From Spartinivicinus ruber (GTDB lineage: Bacteria; Pseudomonadota; Gammaproteobacteria; Pseudomonadales; Zooshikellaceae), in NCBI RefSeq assembly GCF_011009015.1, contig NZ_CP048878.1:919501-983500 (forward strand): DNA of 64,000 nt. The letters run 5' to 3'. A program made the position numbers and the translations under genes. Positions 8,125 through 15,995 of this stretch are shown here, piece by piece (position 1 is the first letter of the stretch; each line of letters begins with the position of its first letter). The notes below the pieces were generated by a model, which was given only the letters and a program-made list of their open reading frames with translations, was not told where the DNA came from and searched no databases.

Positions 8125-8597
8125 TTTTACTCCTAACAAGTATTACTCTTTTTGCGGGAAGCTGATTAGTTAAGCATCGTTACCAATTTAGGTATTAGCT
8201 TTCACTACCCTATTGGTAACGATACGAATATTACTTATAAACAATATTTAAGATACTAAAATAATAGAAGTATCATATTTTAATACCTTATATTGAAATA
8301 TGTAAAACTAGTTATTGATGAACGTTACTCTGACGCACAACTGTGGTTGCATTCTGAACTCTTCTGTGGTGTATAAATCTAAGCCACAAGGTTATAAGAT
8401 CTACTGAGTGATCCATTATCAACTTACCCCCCCCTTCAAAACTGGTCCCAAAACCGGAAATGCCCAGTCTCTACTCACTAGATACCTCACTTAAACTCGC
8501 AATCATCCCTAAGCCCCTGACAGGGCGTTAGTCCGCTTTTTACTCCTATCTATTCAACTGCATTAGTGGTGTCTCAAACTCATTCCTAATCCGTTGT

Positions 8598-8963
8598 CAT
8601 TGCGACAAAAAATTCTGACCCGGAATCCAGAGGAGCGGAAAAAAGCACTCATCCTCCCCCCCCCTTCGGGTTTTGCGTCATAAGTATTTTGTGAAATTAA
8701 AAGTGATGCAGTGATGTGACTCTAGGCCCCACTGTATATGGTGGCTAGGTACTAACTGCTAATTTCACAAAATGCAAAAAAGTGAAAGGAAGTGCAAAGA
8801 AGTGAAAAATTGTGCAATACCTATCAATGGAGGCCATTTGATAACCCTAGTCTGTTTGAAATGTAGTCGAATGGAGTTGGGAACAGCTAATCAGTAGTTA
8901 TTGGCTGATTTTGTTTTGTAATAAAAGGGTGGCTTGGTTAAAATGTATTCGGCTGTTATACGT
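8598..8963. repeat. Dispersed intergenic repeat, copy R2
   Basis: This is the second full copy of the R1 element: the AAAAGCACTCATCCTCC core, an inverted repeat at 8686-8698 and 8761-8773 (ATTTTGTGAAATT and its complement), the GTGAAAGGAAGTGCAAAG block and the GGCTGTTAT tail. It occupies most of the gene-free stretch 8125-9027. The remainder (8125-8597) contains an A/T-rich leader region of the lipoprotein gene and nothing else I can identify. Confidence 0.8.
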
Positions 8964-9027
8964 CAACGTAAAGGGATGTATTACGCTAGAGTGAGACTTA
9001 CTCATAGCAATGGTTTGAAGGTTTGCA

Positions 9028-9507
9028 GTGAAGAATCCAACAGGTAAGAAAATAGGAAAGAGAGGCTCATTTTTCGGTGGAGGAATGAACCATGTTCGCT
9101 ATGATCACAAGAGTCGGCCAGCTCAGATAGATATTAAGTGTTTTAAATGCGATGGTTTGGCCATTGCCCAAGATACACTCGCTAACCCAGACTTTGAGCT
9201 TGTGGGGGATATGTCCCCGAGCTGGCGACAGTCCCCATTTTTGGTGACTTGTACAGAGTGCGGCTATAGAAAGAATAGTCTCTGTTATCTAGATTTGACT
9301 GAACCGTATTATCAAATACAAGGTCGTGGTGAAGTGCTTTGGGCTTGGAACAAAAAACACTTGGATATGATATATAAATACTTACAGGGTTTGAGCATTA
9401 CTGATCATCCTTATAAGTTCTATCAAACATATATTCATGGTGACTGGAAGAAGTATCGTAAGTCATATATAAAACGGATTGCAAAGTATATTGACTACTC
9501 GCAATAA
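9028..9507 (+). CDS. Hypothetical zinc-ribbon-like protein
   Basis: The 159-aa product starts at GTG 9028. Two Cys pairs, KCFKCDG near residue 40 and TCTECGY near residue 75, form a likely zinc ribbon. The C-terminal half is aromatic and basic (KKYRKSYIKRIAKYIDYSQ). No named family is recognised. It begins the second half of the small-gene array, directly after repeat R2. Confidence 0.6.
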   Translation: MKNPTGKKIGKRGSFFGGGMNHVRYDHKSRPAQIDIKCFKCDGLAIAQDTLANPDFELVGDMSPSWRQSPFLVTCTECGYRKNSLCYLDLTEPYYQIQGRGEVLWAWNKKHLDMIYKYLQGLSITDHPYKFYQTYIHGDWKKYRKSYIKRIAKYIDYSQ

Positions 9508-9574
9508 GGCAATTAAATTCGCGATGGCTGTAGGCCCTCATTGGATGCAGTAAAGCTGGGCAGTTTTAAATATT

Positions 9575-9907
9575 ATGAGTAATCCAACACGTTCAAATTT
9601 AGTTCCCTATACTTGTTTTAACTGCCGGAGCACATATAAACGCCCATTTGAGGGTGTACTTTATCGTAAGTGCCCTACCTGTGGTGGTCAGTCATTATCA
9701 ATGGACATAAGATTTCGTCCGCCAAAAAAGTCCAATGATAAGCAGTGGAAAAAAGTTCAGTTTCTAGTAGAGAATGGCTTTAATTTTCAAAAGGTATACC
9801 GTAAAGAAGGTTCTGTCTGGCAGCGGGAACGATATCCACAAAATCTAGAGCAAGCTAAAGAGTTTGTTATTAAATTTAAGGACCAAGCATATGATTTCAA
9901 CATTTAA
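9575..9907 (+). CDS. Hypothetical zinc-ribbon protein
   Basis: This 110-aa basic protein has YTCFNC and YRKCPTCGG at its N-terminus, a zinc ribbon resembling rubredoxin-type or Zn-finger regulator folds. The rest (KKVQFLVENGFNFQKVYRK) is helical. The function is unknown. The following spacer (9908-9978) contains imperfect complementary stretches but no definite site. Confidence 0.6.
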   Translation: MSNPTRSNLVPYTCFNCRSTYKRPFEGVLYRKCPTCGGQSLSMDIRFRPPKKSNDKQWKKVQFLVENGFNFQKVYRKEGSVWQRERYPQNLEQAKEFVIKFKDQAYDFNI

Positions 9908-9978
9908 CAACTAAATATAAGTAGCACACTTCATGTGCTGGAGCGTTGTTCTTGATAAAAGCGTTAGTCTTATAAAGC

Positions 9979-10536
9979 ATGAATATCAATGAGTCGAACA
10001 TAAGAAAAATTGTAGGGAGGTATCCGGTTGGTGACTTCCCGCCTTTTTCTAATTCAGATACTAAAGCCTGTAATCAATATGCTAGGAAACTATGCAACAA
10101 AATTGAGAGCAGCAAAGTGTTGGAGGTAATATTAGAACCTGATAGTTATGGTTCTGGTTATGCTTCATATTTTGATTTATTCATTACGAAGAAAGATAAA
10201 AGCTTTTATGTGCAAAAAGATGGTTATATAGAGATAAAAGGCATTAGCCTTTATATTTCTCGTCTTGCTCCAATTGCGGTATTTGGTGAGGGTGAAAAAG
10301 CAATAAATGAAACTGATGGTTTTGCTTCCCATTTTTTGGACTGTTCATGTATCTCGTCATATCCAGTAGGGGATTGGAGCATCGAGTTAAATGAGGTGCG
10401 AAATTTTCTGAATATATACAAATATACGCTGCTTTTAAAGAAAGAAGTTCTAAAGCCTCTATGGTTTTCAGTCGAGATACCTACAATACTGGATTCAGAG
10501 CATGTTTTTGATGCACTGTTTTATTGGGAAGACTAA
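9979..10536 (+). CDS. Hypothetical protein, possible immunity type
   Basis: The 185-aa soluble protein has alternating strands (FDLFITKKDKSFYVQKDGYIEIKGISLYISRLAP) and ends in an acidic aromatic tail (LFYWED). The style resembles polymorphic-toxin immunity proteins; no named family is recognised. It overlaps only the upstream extension of the next frame, whose true start is 10614. Confidence 0.5.
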   Translation: MNINESNIRKIVGRYPVGDFPPFSNSDTKACNQYARKLCNKIESSKVLEVILEPDSYGSGYASYFDLFITKKDKSFYVQKDGYIEIKGISLYISRLAPIAVFGEGEKAINETDGFASHFLDCSCISSYPVGDWSIELNEVRNFLNIYKYTLLLKKEVLKPLWFSVEIPTILDSEHVFDALFYWED

Positions 10537-10613
10537 ACATCATAGAGCCATTAACTGCGTTCTTATGGACGTTGAGTTATCTATTTCCACTCTTACGAAT
10601 AAAGGAGAAAAGC

Positions 10614-11015
10614 ATGGGTGCATGGTCCCACGAACCGTTTGGAAATGATACTTCCTGTGACTGGAAATATGATCTTGAAGAATATAGCGATCTACGATTT
10701 TTAGAGCAAACGATTGATAAAGCATTGAGCGCAGATCAGGACTATTTAGAGGCATCGGAAGGTGAAGAAGCAATAGCTGCTGTCGAGGTTATTGCTAAAA
10801 TTCTTGGTAGAGGAACTCAATCTGATGCTTATACAGCAGATGTAGATAATTGGGTGAAGAATATTGGCTTAAAGCCAAGTAGTGAACTGATTGCAAAAGC
10901 AAATAAAGTATTAATTTTAGTAATGTCAGATAAGTCAGAGCTTGTAGAGCTATGGGAAGGCCAGGACAAGTGGAAAAGAACGATTGAAAAATTAACAGAA
11001 GCTATCAATGCTTAA
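10614..11015 (+). CDS. DUF4259 domain protein
   Basis: The start is ATG 10614, preceded by AAAGGAG at ideal distance. The 133-aa product opens MGAWSHEPFGNDTSCDWKYD, the diagnostic beginning of DUF4259, followed by the helical AAVEVIAKILGRG core. Family members are small, uncharacterised and common in accessory regions. The longer frame back to 10524 is not supported by a ribosome site. Confidence 0.75.
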   Translation: MGAWSHEPFGNDTSCDWKYDLEEYSDLRFLEQTIDKALSADQDYLEASEGEEAIAAVEVIAKILGRGTQSDAYTADVDNWVKNIGLKPSSELIAKANKVLILVMSDKSELVELWEGQDKWKRTIEKLTEAINA

Positions 11016-11027
11016 TAAAAGGGTCAT

Positions 11028-11543
11028 ATGAAGTTACGGATAGCCATCACAGTACTTATTTTTTGCTGCTTTGCTGTTATGTACTTAACGCATAGTATCA
11101 GTGCATACTTGCTTGTTGGTAATTGGACAGCGGGAGTTACCGATCAATATTGGTGGATCTATATTATTACGTCGGTACTCTTATGCCTCATATCTTGTTT
11201 CCACCCTAAATTTCGTAACTTGCTTTTAGTTGTAATTGCACCATTGCTCGTGACACTCATTTGTAAATCACTTTCGGTAATTTTTATTCTAATTTTCCAG
11301 CAACTGTCTTTTCTGACATTGGCTACGGCACTATCGGGACTACTGTTGGCTTATTTATTCTTTGTTTTGTACTGGCAGCTTGGCGCTGATTTTTATCAAA
11401 GTATTTTAGTCGCAGTAATAATTACTATCGGGTTGTCTCCAGTTGCTTATGAGTTTACTCAACAAATGCTAGAGCAACCCTTAACAAGTCAAGTCAGCAA
11501 TGTTACTTCGTGGCTGAGTATGCTAGCGTACACTACTGATTGA
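11028..11543 (+). CDS. Small multi-spanning membrane protein
   Basis: The 171-aa product has about five hydrophobic segments from residue 3 to the end (for example ITVLIFCCFAVMYL, LLLVVIAPLLVTLIC, LLLAYLFFVLYW). It is an inner-membrane protein of unknown function, lying 12 bases after the DUF4259 gene and probably co-transcribed. A membrane immunity protein against a pore-forming or lipid-targeting toxin would fit, but nothing shows this directly. Confidence 0.6.
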   Translation: MKLRIAITVLIFCCFAVMYLTHSISAYLLVGNWTAGVTDQYWWIYIITSVLLCLISCFHPKFRNLLLVVIAPLLVTLICKSLSVIFILIFQQLSFLTLATALSGLLLAYLFFVLYWQLGADFYQSILVAVIITIGLSPVAYEFTQQMLEQPLTSQVSNVTSWLSMLAYTTD

Positions 11544-11559
11544 AGTGTTAAGACTCAAC

Positions 11560-11730
11560 ATGAATATTGATGATATAAACAAGAGAGCGAAGTTATTGAT
11601 AGATGAAACTTGGCAAGATAGTTCCAAGTGGCATCAAAATTTTGATGAAGCAAAAAAATTACTTGAAGGTGTCTTAGATACAAGTCCAAATGATGAATCT
11701 ACCCTTATAAACTATGGAACTATCGGCTAG
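11560..11730 (+). pseudogene. Truncated TPR-like gene remnant
   Basis: Starting at ATG 11560 the frame gives DDINKRAKLLIDETWQD and EAKKLLEGVLDTSPNDEST, a first TPR-like unit. After LINYGTIG it stops instead of continuing with further repeats. The next gene begins within or just after it in another frame. This looks like the 5' stub of a longer TPR protein cut by recombination. Confidence 0.45.
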
Positions 11731-11737
11731 GAAGTTT

Positions 11738-12109
11738 ATGTATCCCAATATAGAGTTAGTAAAAAACTCGATCGAAAAAATGGCGAATGAAATGGGCTGT
11801 GAACCTTTGCCAGAAGAAAAAGCAGAACTGCTCATAGAGCATGTGTTGTATGATGGTATTTGGAAAGGTGTAGAAGGAAAAGATGGCTGGCGTTCTTTTG
11901 AGGCAATGCTAATTACTGAAAGAGAGATTAGAAATCTCTTAATGCAGCACTCACGCACTAAAATTGCAAAATTCAACGGTAAATGTGAATTTGACTTGGC
12001 TTGCCCATTTACGAAAACGGTTTGCCAATCCTTTGAAATTGCTCTTCTAGGTAGGTTGGCGAAGCTGAGTGGAGATGAAAACCTTGATTACTGGGAAGAA
12101 ACTGCATAA
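11738..12109 (+). CDS. Hypothetical protein
   Basis: Using ATG 11738 (MYPNIELVKNS), the product is 123 aa, soluble and helical, with the central piece YDGIWKGVEGKDGWRSFEAML. A start at 11714 is possible but overlaps the truncated TPR frame. No family recognised. It belongs to the array of short genes before the Rhs fusion. Confidence 0.5.
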   Translation: MYPNIELVKNSIEKMANEMGCEPLPEEKAELLIEHVLYDGIWKGVEGKDGWRSFEAMLITEREIRNLLMQHSRTKIAKFNGKCEFDLACPFTKTVCQSFEIALLGRLAKLSGDENLDYWEETA

Positions 12110-12234
12110 TAAATCGATCAATTCTACATGTATTGCTTCGTTTCATTTCTCGGTATGCTTCCTTCTATATTACTGAAAGTTTGACTTCCGCAACGCAGTT
12201 AAATTACCACAGTGTTATGTGTCGTTACCTAATT

Positions 12235-12525
12235 ATGAATAGACCAAGATTAAAAGTAGATTTCAATGAAATGGTACAAGAAAATCTTGTACTACTTTCA
12301 AAAGTAGATGATGTGATTGACTCAGAGGGTAAATCTTTAAAGTTAAGCGAGGGTTTACCTATTTCTATCTATGAATATAACGAGTATTTGGACGGTACAA
12401 AGGAATATTTGTTAGCAGATGGTTTCGTAGAGTTAAATAATCCCAATATTAATGGTTTGTGGAGCAAGGCAGCTAAATGGTGCTGTCGTATAAATGAGAA
12501 CGGCATTGTTTTTAAAAATACATAA
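12235..12525 (+). CDS. Hypothetical protein of an immunity-like family
   Basis: I use ATG 12235 (MNRPRLKVDFNEMVQENLVLLSK), giving 96 aa. The family pattern is an RPRLKVDFNEM start, a GLPISIYEYNEYLDG middle and WSKAAKWCCRINENG near the end. I have seen such short proteins in accessory and toxin-immunity loci, but they have no assigned function. The upstream ATG 12217 is possible. Confidence 0.55.
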   Translation: MNRPRLKVDFNEMVQENLVLLSKVDDVIDSEGKSLKLSEGLPISIYEYNEYLDGTKEYLLADGFVELNNPNINGLWSKAAKWCCRINENGIVFKNT

Positions 12526-12569
12526 CAATTTGCATCACAAAAAATGCCTCTTCGTGGCTCGAACCTCCG

Positions 12570-12701
12570 AGTGAAATTAAAGACGAGTGCCTTAACTACC
12601 AGCTAGATACGCTAAACCAACAAACAAAAGCCCAAACCAGTCAAACGACAGTCGCGGAGCACAGCACGGAAACGATTGGTGGTACTAAAGCCATAGAGGC
12701 G
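12570..12701 (+). repeat. 5' end of spike-gene homology upstream of the Rhs fusion
   Basis: From about 12570 the same frame as the downstream gene reads SEIKDECLNYQLDTL and then QTSQTTVAEHSTETIGGTKA, matching the spike gene around 45860-45975. There is no ATG in this frame before 12702, and the frame is closed by a stop at 12513. The gene therefore lost its 5' half, and this stretch is a homology arm rather than a translated region. Confidence 0.75.
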
Positions 12702-13610
12702 ATGGGGAGCCTTAAACTACACTCGGGTGGTACAGCTGAATTAGTAGCCGCCGTGGATAACCTCAAAGTCGCCACTGGCAATGATAGTCATATTGTCGTA
12801 GGTAACGATATGCAGGAACATATCAACGGGATTAAACACAGTCTGGCTAAGCTAAAGCAAATCACCCAGGTAAAAGACGGCGGCAAGGTCTGGCTGGGGA
12901 ATGAAAGTGATAATGTACTGCAACTGCTATCAGAGTTTATGACTGTGGTTGAGCAATTAACCCAAGACCCGAAAGCGGCGACTAACCGCCGTGGTTTTAC
13001 AGGCCATGTGCAAGACCGTGACCTGGGCTTGGTGTACATGCAAGCACGCTATTACGACCCTGTGTTGGGTCGGTTTATGGCGATTGATCCGGTGGATGTG
13101 CTGGATTATATCAAAAAGGATAACCCTGTTTTTGGGTTTAACAGATATGCTAATAATAATCCATACGGGTACATTGATCCTGACGGGCTAGAAATAAAAA
13201 TCATTGGAAGTTCTTCTGTAATGGAAGATGTTTTAAAAGATGCTCTAAATACTCTTAGAAAAAACTCTGCGAATGCCGATCGTATAGTTAAAGACATTGA
13301 AAAAAGTAAAGAAGTTGTTGTTATAACTGATGGACCTGTAAACAAATATGATCCCGACGAGAATCTGTTACAGTACAACCGCTACTTTAAATCTAAGAGG
13401 CCAGATATGCAAATACCACCTGAGATTATCCTTGGACACGAATTAATTCATGCTAAAAGAGATTTAGAAGACGATACTAGTTTTACAAGATTCTTTGAGG
13501 AGAGAGAAACAGTAGGAAGTTGGCCATTTGAGGGTAGTGACACAGAAAATCAGATTAGAGAAGATTATAGAGAAAATGGAATTGATGTTCCTTCAAGAGA
13601 TGGATATTAA
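12702..13610 (+). CDS. Spike-Rhs-M91 metalloprotease toxin fusion
   Basis: This 302-aa fusion has three parts. Residues 1-85 are the C-terminal module of the prophage baseplate spike (GGTAELV ... FMTVVEQ). Residues 95-162 are an Rhs core end (RGFTGHVQDRDLGLVYMQ, ARYYDPVLGRFMAIDP, NPYGYIDPDG). Residues 163-302 are a toxin domain with HELIH at 246-250, EERETVG at 266-272 and TENQIRE at 281-287. These are the zinc-protease signature and downstream motifs of the M91/NleD-like effector peptidases. The N-terminal OB-fold of the spike is missing, so the gene may be an orphan tip awaiting recombination. A probable immunity gene follows after 3 bases. Confidence 0.85.
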   Translation: MGSLKLHSGGTAELVAAVDNLKVATGNDSHIVVGNDMQEHINGIKHSLAKLKQITQVKDGGKVWLGNESDNVLQLLSEFMTVVEQLTQDPKAATNRRGFTGHVQDRDLGLVYMQARYYDPVLGRFMAIDPVDVLDYIKKDNPVFGFNRYANNNPYGYIDPDGLEIKIIGSSSVMEDVLKDALNTLRKNSANADRIVKDIEKSKEVVVITDGPVNKYDPDENLLQYNRYFKSKRPDMQIPPEIILGHELIHAKRDLEDDTSFTRFFEERETVGSWPFEGSDTENQIREDYRENGIDVPSRDGY

Positions 13611-13613
13611 AAT

Positions 13614-14093
13614 ATGTTCTATAAATTTAGAATACTAGTCTTAGCAATTTGTGTTTTATTTTTGTCAGTATTTGCTAACGCTGCTAATAGTAGCAGGCTA
13701 ATAAGTACTACACTTCTTTCTAAGAGTAATCTGGAAAAGTCTGAAAAAACACTCAAAGTTTTTAAAATGAGACCACCGTATTTTGAATTAACAGGGTTGA
13801 AGCATGATCACATAGTTCAAAATTTTAGTGGGTTAGTGGAGTCTAATAAAGTTGATTTTCTAGAAGACCAAAAATACCATGTGCAGTTATTTGGTAGCTC
13901 AAGATGGTTTATAGGTAAGAAAGTGGTAGCAATTGCAGTCTGTGATAGCTACGTTCAAAAGCTTATTATGCTAGGTTTTGGAAAAACTCCTAAAGAAGTG
14001 CTTTCAAAACCGAGACTTGTTTTTGATGGGCAAGGGTGCTTTTTATACGCATTTTATAATATGGAAGGTGAGCTTATAGAAGTTCTAAATTAA
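13614..14093 (+). CDS. Putative immunity protein with signal peptide
   Basis: This 159-aa protein has an N-terminal signal sequence (residues 1-23, FRILVLAICVLFLSVFANA), so it is probably periplasmic. It begins 3 bases after the stop of the toxin fusion, the usual place of a cognate immunity gene. The body is beta-rich and has no recognised domain. Immunity to the M91-like toxin is inferred from position only. A periplasmic site would mean the toxin acts or is intercepted there. Confidence 0.6.
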   Translation: MFYKFRILVLAICVLFLSVFANAANSSRLISTTLLSKSNLEKSEKTLKVFKMRPPYFELTGLKHDHIVQNFSGLVESNKVDFLEDQKYHVQLFGSSRWFIGKKVVAIAVCDSYVQKLIMLGFGKTPKEVLSKPRLVFDGQGCFLYAFYNMEGELIEVLN

Positions 14094-14292
14094 ATTATTA
14101 AGCATTTTTTAGTAATTACTAAAGAGTTAGCTCGTTCAGGTGTTTTTATTTTTCAAGGGATTTACTTGAATGAGCAGCTATATAGACTAAATTTCATTCA
14201 TGCATATACATTTTTCGGTAGTTGTTGCTAAATCGCTTCTAAAGTAGCCTATTCAAAGTATACCTGAAACCAAATCTTAACATTCCAACTCC

Positions 14293-14377
14293 TTGACACC
14301 TAACACACCCCAGATGTAGCCTTAAATCACTAGAACCAAAAAGCGGTATCCGCACCCGATAGATTTGCGGTTTTTTT
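14293..14377 (+). ncRNA. C4-like antisense leader RNA, copy 1
   Basis: A TTGACA box at 14293-14298 is followed about 50 bases later by a stem CCGCA (14350-14354)/TGCGG (14366-14370) and seven T's, giving a short terminated RNA upstream of the antirepressor gene. Layout and sequence (GATTTGCGGTTTTTTTGTGCC) resemble the leaders ahead of phage antirepressor and Icd-like genes that encode C4-type antisense RNA. Downstream, a CCGGGTGGAG / GCGCCCGG pair could be the regulated region. Identification is by resemblance only. Confidence 0.4.
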
Positions 14378-14554
14378 GTGCCTGTAATTTGAGCACAATT
14401 ATAGTTTTGCCATGCATGTTTGTTATGCCGGGTGGAGAGGCGTTAATAAAATACCCTTTCAGGGAAATAGCGCCCGGAGCACCTTTTTGGGCTCTAGTTG
14501 ACACCCGGCTTTCCCAAAAGCCACGCAGATACTTAAACCAAAAAGGAGGCCAGG

Positions 14555-15133
14555 ATGGCTACTTTAAATGCAAGTACTCCCTTTCAGCTAGTACCAAACC
14601 CTTATCATATTGTCCCCAATCCCTTTGAATATAACCGCGCTAAAATCCGCACAGCTCTACATCATAGTGGTGAGATTTGGTTTTGTGCTAAGGATGTGTG
14701 TGAAGCGGTGGGGCTACGTTGGCAGGGGGTAGGTAAATCCCTGCGGAATATTCCAGCCGAGTGGATTAGTATTGCCAGCTTGCCCGATGGTGAGTTTAAG
14801 CAAGACATGTATATTATTTGCGAGCCAGCTTTATACCGATTGGTGTTTCGTTCGAATAAATCCCTGGCGATAGATTTTACCAATTGGGTGTGCTGTGAAA
14901 TTATCCCTACCATTCGTAAGCAAGGCTGTTATGACCAGGTAAGCAGGGAAGAGCAAGTTAACATCACTAAAACCATCGTGAAATTAGTGAAGGAATTAAG
15001 CCATACCCAAGATGCATTTATTTTTGATTTATTAAAACGTCGTTTAACAAGCTTGTGTAATTGCTTAGGTGAGCCTATGCCTAACCTAGAATTATTAGGG
15101 CAAAACCGTAATCAATTAGGGCTAGGGGTGTAA
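14555..15133 (+). CDS. BRO-N domain antirepressor, copy 1
   Basis: The 192-aa protein has a BRO-N domain at about 25-120 (IRTALHHSGEIWFCAKDVCEAVGL, then CEPALYRLVFRSNKSLA, FTNWVCCEIIPTIRKQG), the DNA-binding fold of phage antirepressors. The C-terminal 70 residues are helical and lack a KilA-C or ANT domain I can name. AAGGAGG precedes the ATG. It is followed 5 bases later by a small partner. The second copy at 54638 differs at only a few residues. It probably counteracts the prophage repressor (inference). Confidence 0.8.
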   Translation: MATLNASTPFQLVPNPYHIVPNPFEYNRAKIRTALHHSGEIWFCAKDVCEAVGLRWQGVGKSLRNIPAEWISIASLPDGEFKQDMYIICEPALYRLVFRSNKSLAIDFTNWVCCEIIPTIRKQGCYDQVSREEQVNITKTIVKLVKELSHTQDAFIFDLLKRRLTSLCNCLGEPMPNLELLGQNRNQLGLGV

Positions 15134-15138
15134 CGATA

Positions 15139-15468
15139 ATGGAAGCGATTCAATTAACCCCGGAACAAGAACAAGCCTTAGCTGCAGGTAAAATCCAGGT
15201 AGTCGGTCAAAATAAAGTGTATTGGTTGTGTGAGGCAGAGCTACACGAATTAAATCCCTTTATTCAGCTGTCAGTAAAAGATGCAATTGCTCAGGCTGAA
15301 ACCCTGAATTTCTTGCTGCAAACTTTGCTGGGTGAACAGGAAGCAGATGGGAATATTATTAATTATGCTGTCGCTGATCGGGAAGGGATGACCTTGGTGA
15401 TTGATTATATTATGAAGCTAATGCAGTTTTTAGCAATCAAACATCCGGCTGAGACTACCACCTTTTAG
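15139..15468 (+). CDS. Antirepressor-linked small protein, copy 1
   Basis: This 109-aa acidic protein begins MEAIQLTPEQEQALAAGKIQ, has a WLCEAELHELNPF segment and ends in helices. It is probably translated with the BRO gene (5-base gap) and is duplicated with it at 55222. The family has no name I recognise; it may be an adaptor or regulator of the antirepressor. Confidence 0.6.
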   Translation: MEAIQLTPEQEQALAAGKIQVVGQNKVYWLCEAELHELNPFIQLSVKDAIAQAETLNFLLQTLLGEQEADGNIINYAVADREGMTLVIDYIMKLMQFLAIKHPAETTTF

Positions 15469-15502
15469 CGTTACTTTTTAATTCTGCTTTTTTGTGTCAA
15501 TC

Positions 15503-15540
15503 AATACCCAATTGCTTCTTTAGCTGTTGGGTATTTTTTT
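15503..15540 (+). terminator. Terminator of the antirepressor operon, copy 1
   Basis: AATACCCA (15503-15510) pairs with TGGGTATT (15528-15535), followed by a run of T's, 35 bases after the partner gene's stop. Confidence 0.85.
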
Positions 15541-15724
15541 ATCCGATCTTTTGTCAACTGTCTTAGGGGTATGTAGATATTTACCTATTTTAACCTTATT
15601 TAACTGATATTGACTGAAATAGGTTAAATTTTACATCGGTCTTTTTTTAGTCGTTAGTGCAATGATAATTAATGGGGTTATAAGGGCAATAAATAAACAG
15701 GGGATTTAATGGGCGTTTTTAAAC

Positions 15725-15749
15725 AAAAAAGCCGACATAAGCCGGCTTT
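15725..15749 (-). terminator. Minus-strand terminator, relic of tRNA transcription
   Basis: AAAGCCG (15728-15734) pairs with CGGCTTT (15743-15749), and the A-run on its left gives a T-run on the minus strand. In the intact copy the same hairpin lies downstream of the tRNA gene, so here it is left over from the duplicated end. The rest of the gene-free stretch 15541-15887 holds no other feature I can name. Confidence 0.7.
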
Positions 15750-15887
15750 GTAATAACCATCTCGGTGCGTTAGTCGAGATAATTGGGTAACCCCGGGTCA
15801 GGGCTGACACTTTGTTGACACACCCGTGATTTGGGCGATTTGTTAGTGTCTTGTTACAACAAGAAGCTTGTTCTTATTGATGCAAAC

Positions 15888-15935
15888 TGGTGGGCCCACC
15901 AGGACTTGAACCTGGGACCTGCCGATTATGAGTCG
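15888..15935 (-). repeat. Attachment site attL: 3' half of tRNA-Ile(CAU)
   Basis: These 48 bases equal the 3' part of the tRNA at 55976-56052, from the CCA end to the anticodon stem, and then diverge. Identity is complete over the segment. Duplicated tRNA 3' ends are the hallmark of tyrosine-recombinase integration. A tyrosine recombinase gene lies 2.4 kb inside the element. Confidence 0.85.
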
Positions 15936-15956
15936 AGAAGTAAGCTAAAAAAGCAA

Positions 15957-15982
15957 ATAAAAAGCCCCGATATAATGGGGCT
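15957..15982 (-). terminator. Terminator of the cystatin-like gene
   Basis: AGCCCC (15963-15968) pairs with GGGGCT (15977-15982); the A-rich left flank gives the T-run on the minus strand. It lies 14 bases after the stop of the minus-strand gene at 15996. Confidence 0.75.
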
Positions 15983-15995
15983 CGGTTGCGGTTTG

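Larger units (their letters stand above)
14281..15935. repeat. 1.65-kb direct repeat, copy 1 (element right end)
   Basis: The segment contains a promoter, a terminated leader RNA, the BRO-type gene, its partner, two terminators and 48 nt of a tRNA 3' end. The same order and nearly the same sequence recur at 54369-56023. Identity stops at 15935, inside the tRNA anticodon arm. Copy 1 lacks the rest of the tRNA. I read it as the right end of an earlier element integrated at the same tRNA gene as the complete one. Confidence 0.85.

Noticed and set aside
4806-9975. Integron attC sites between the small genes
   Set aside because: Several junctions show GTTATAAC or TAACAA-type boxes, but none has a full pair of complementary arms with the attC spacing, no integron integrase is present, and genes on the opposite strand and spike fragments interrupt the row.
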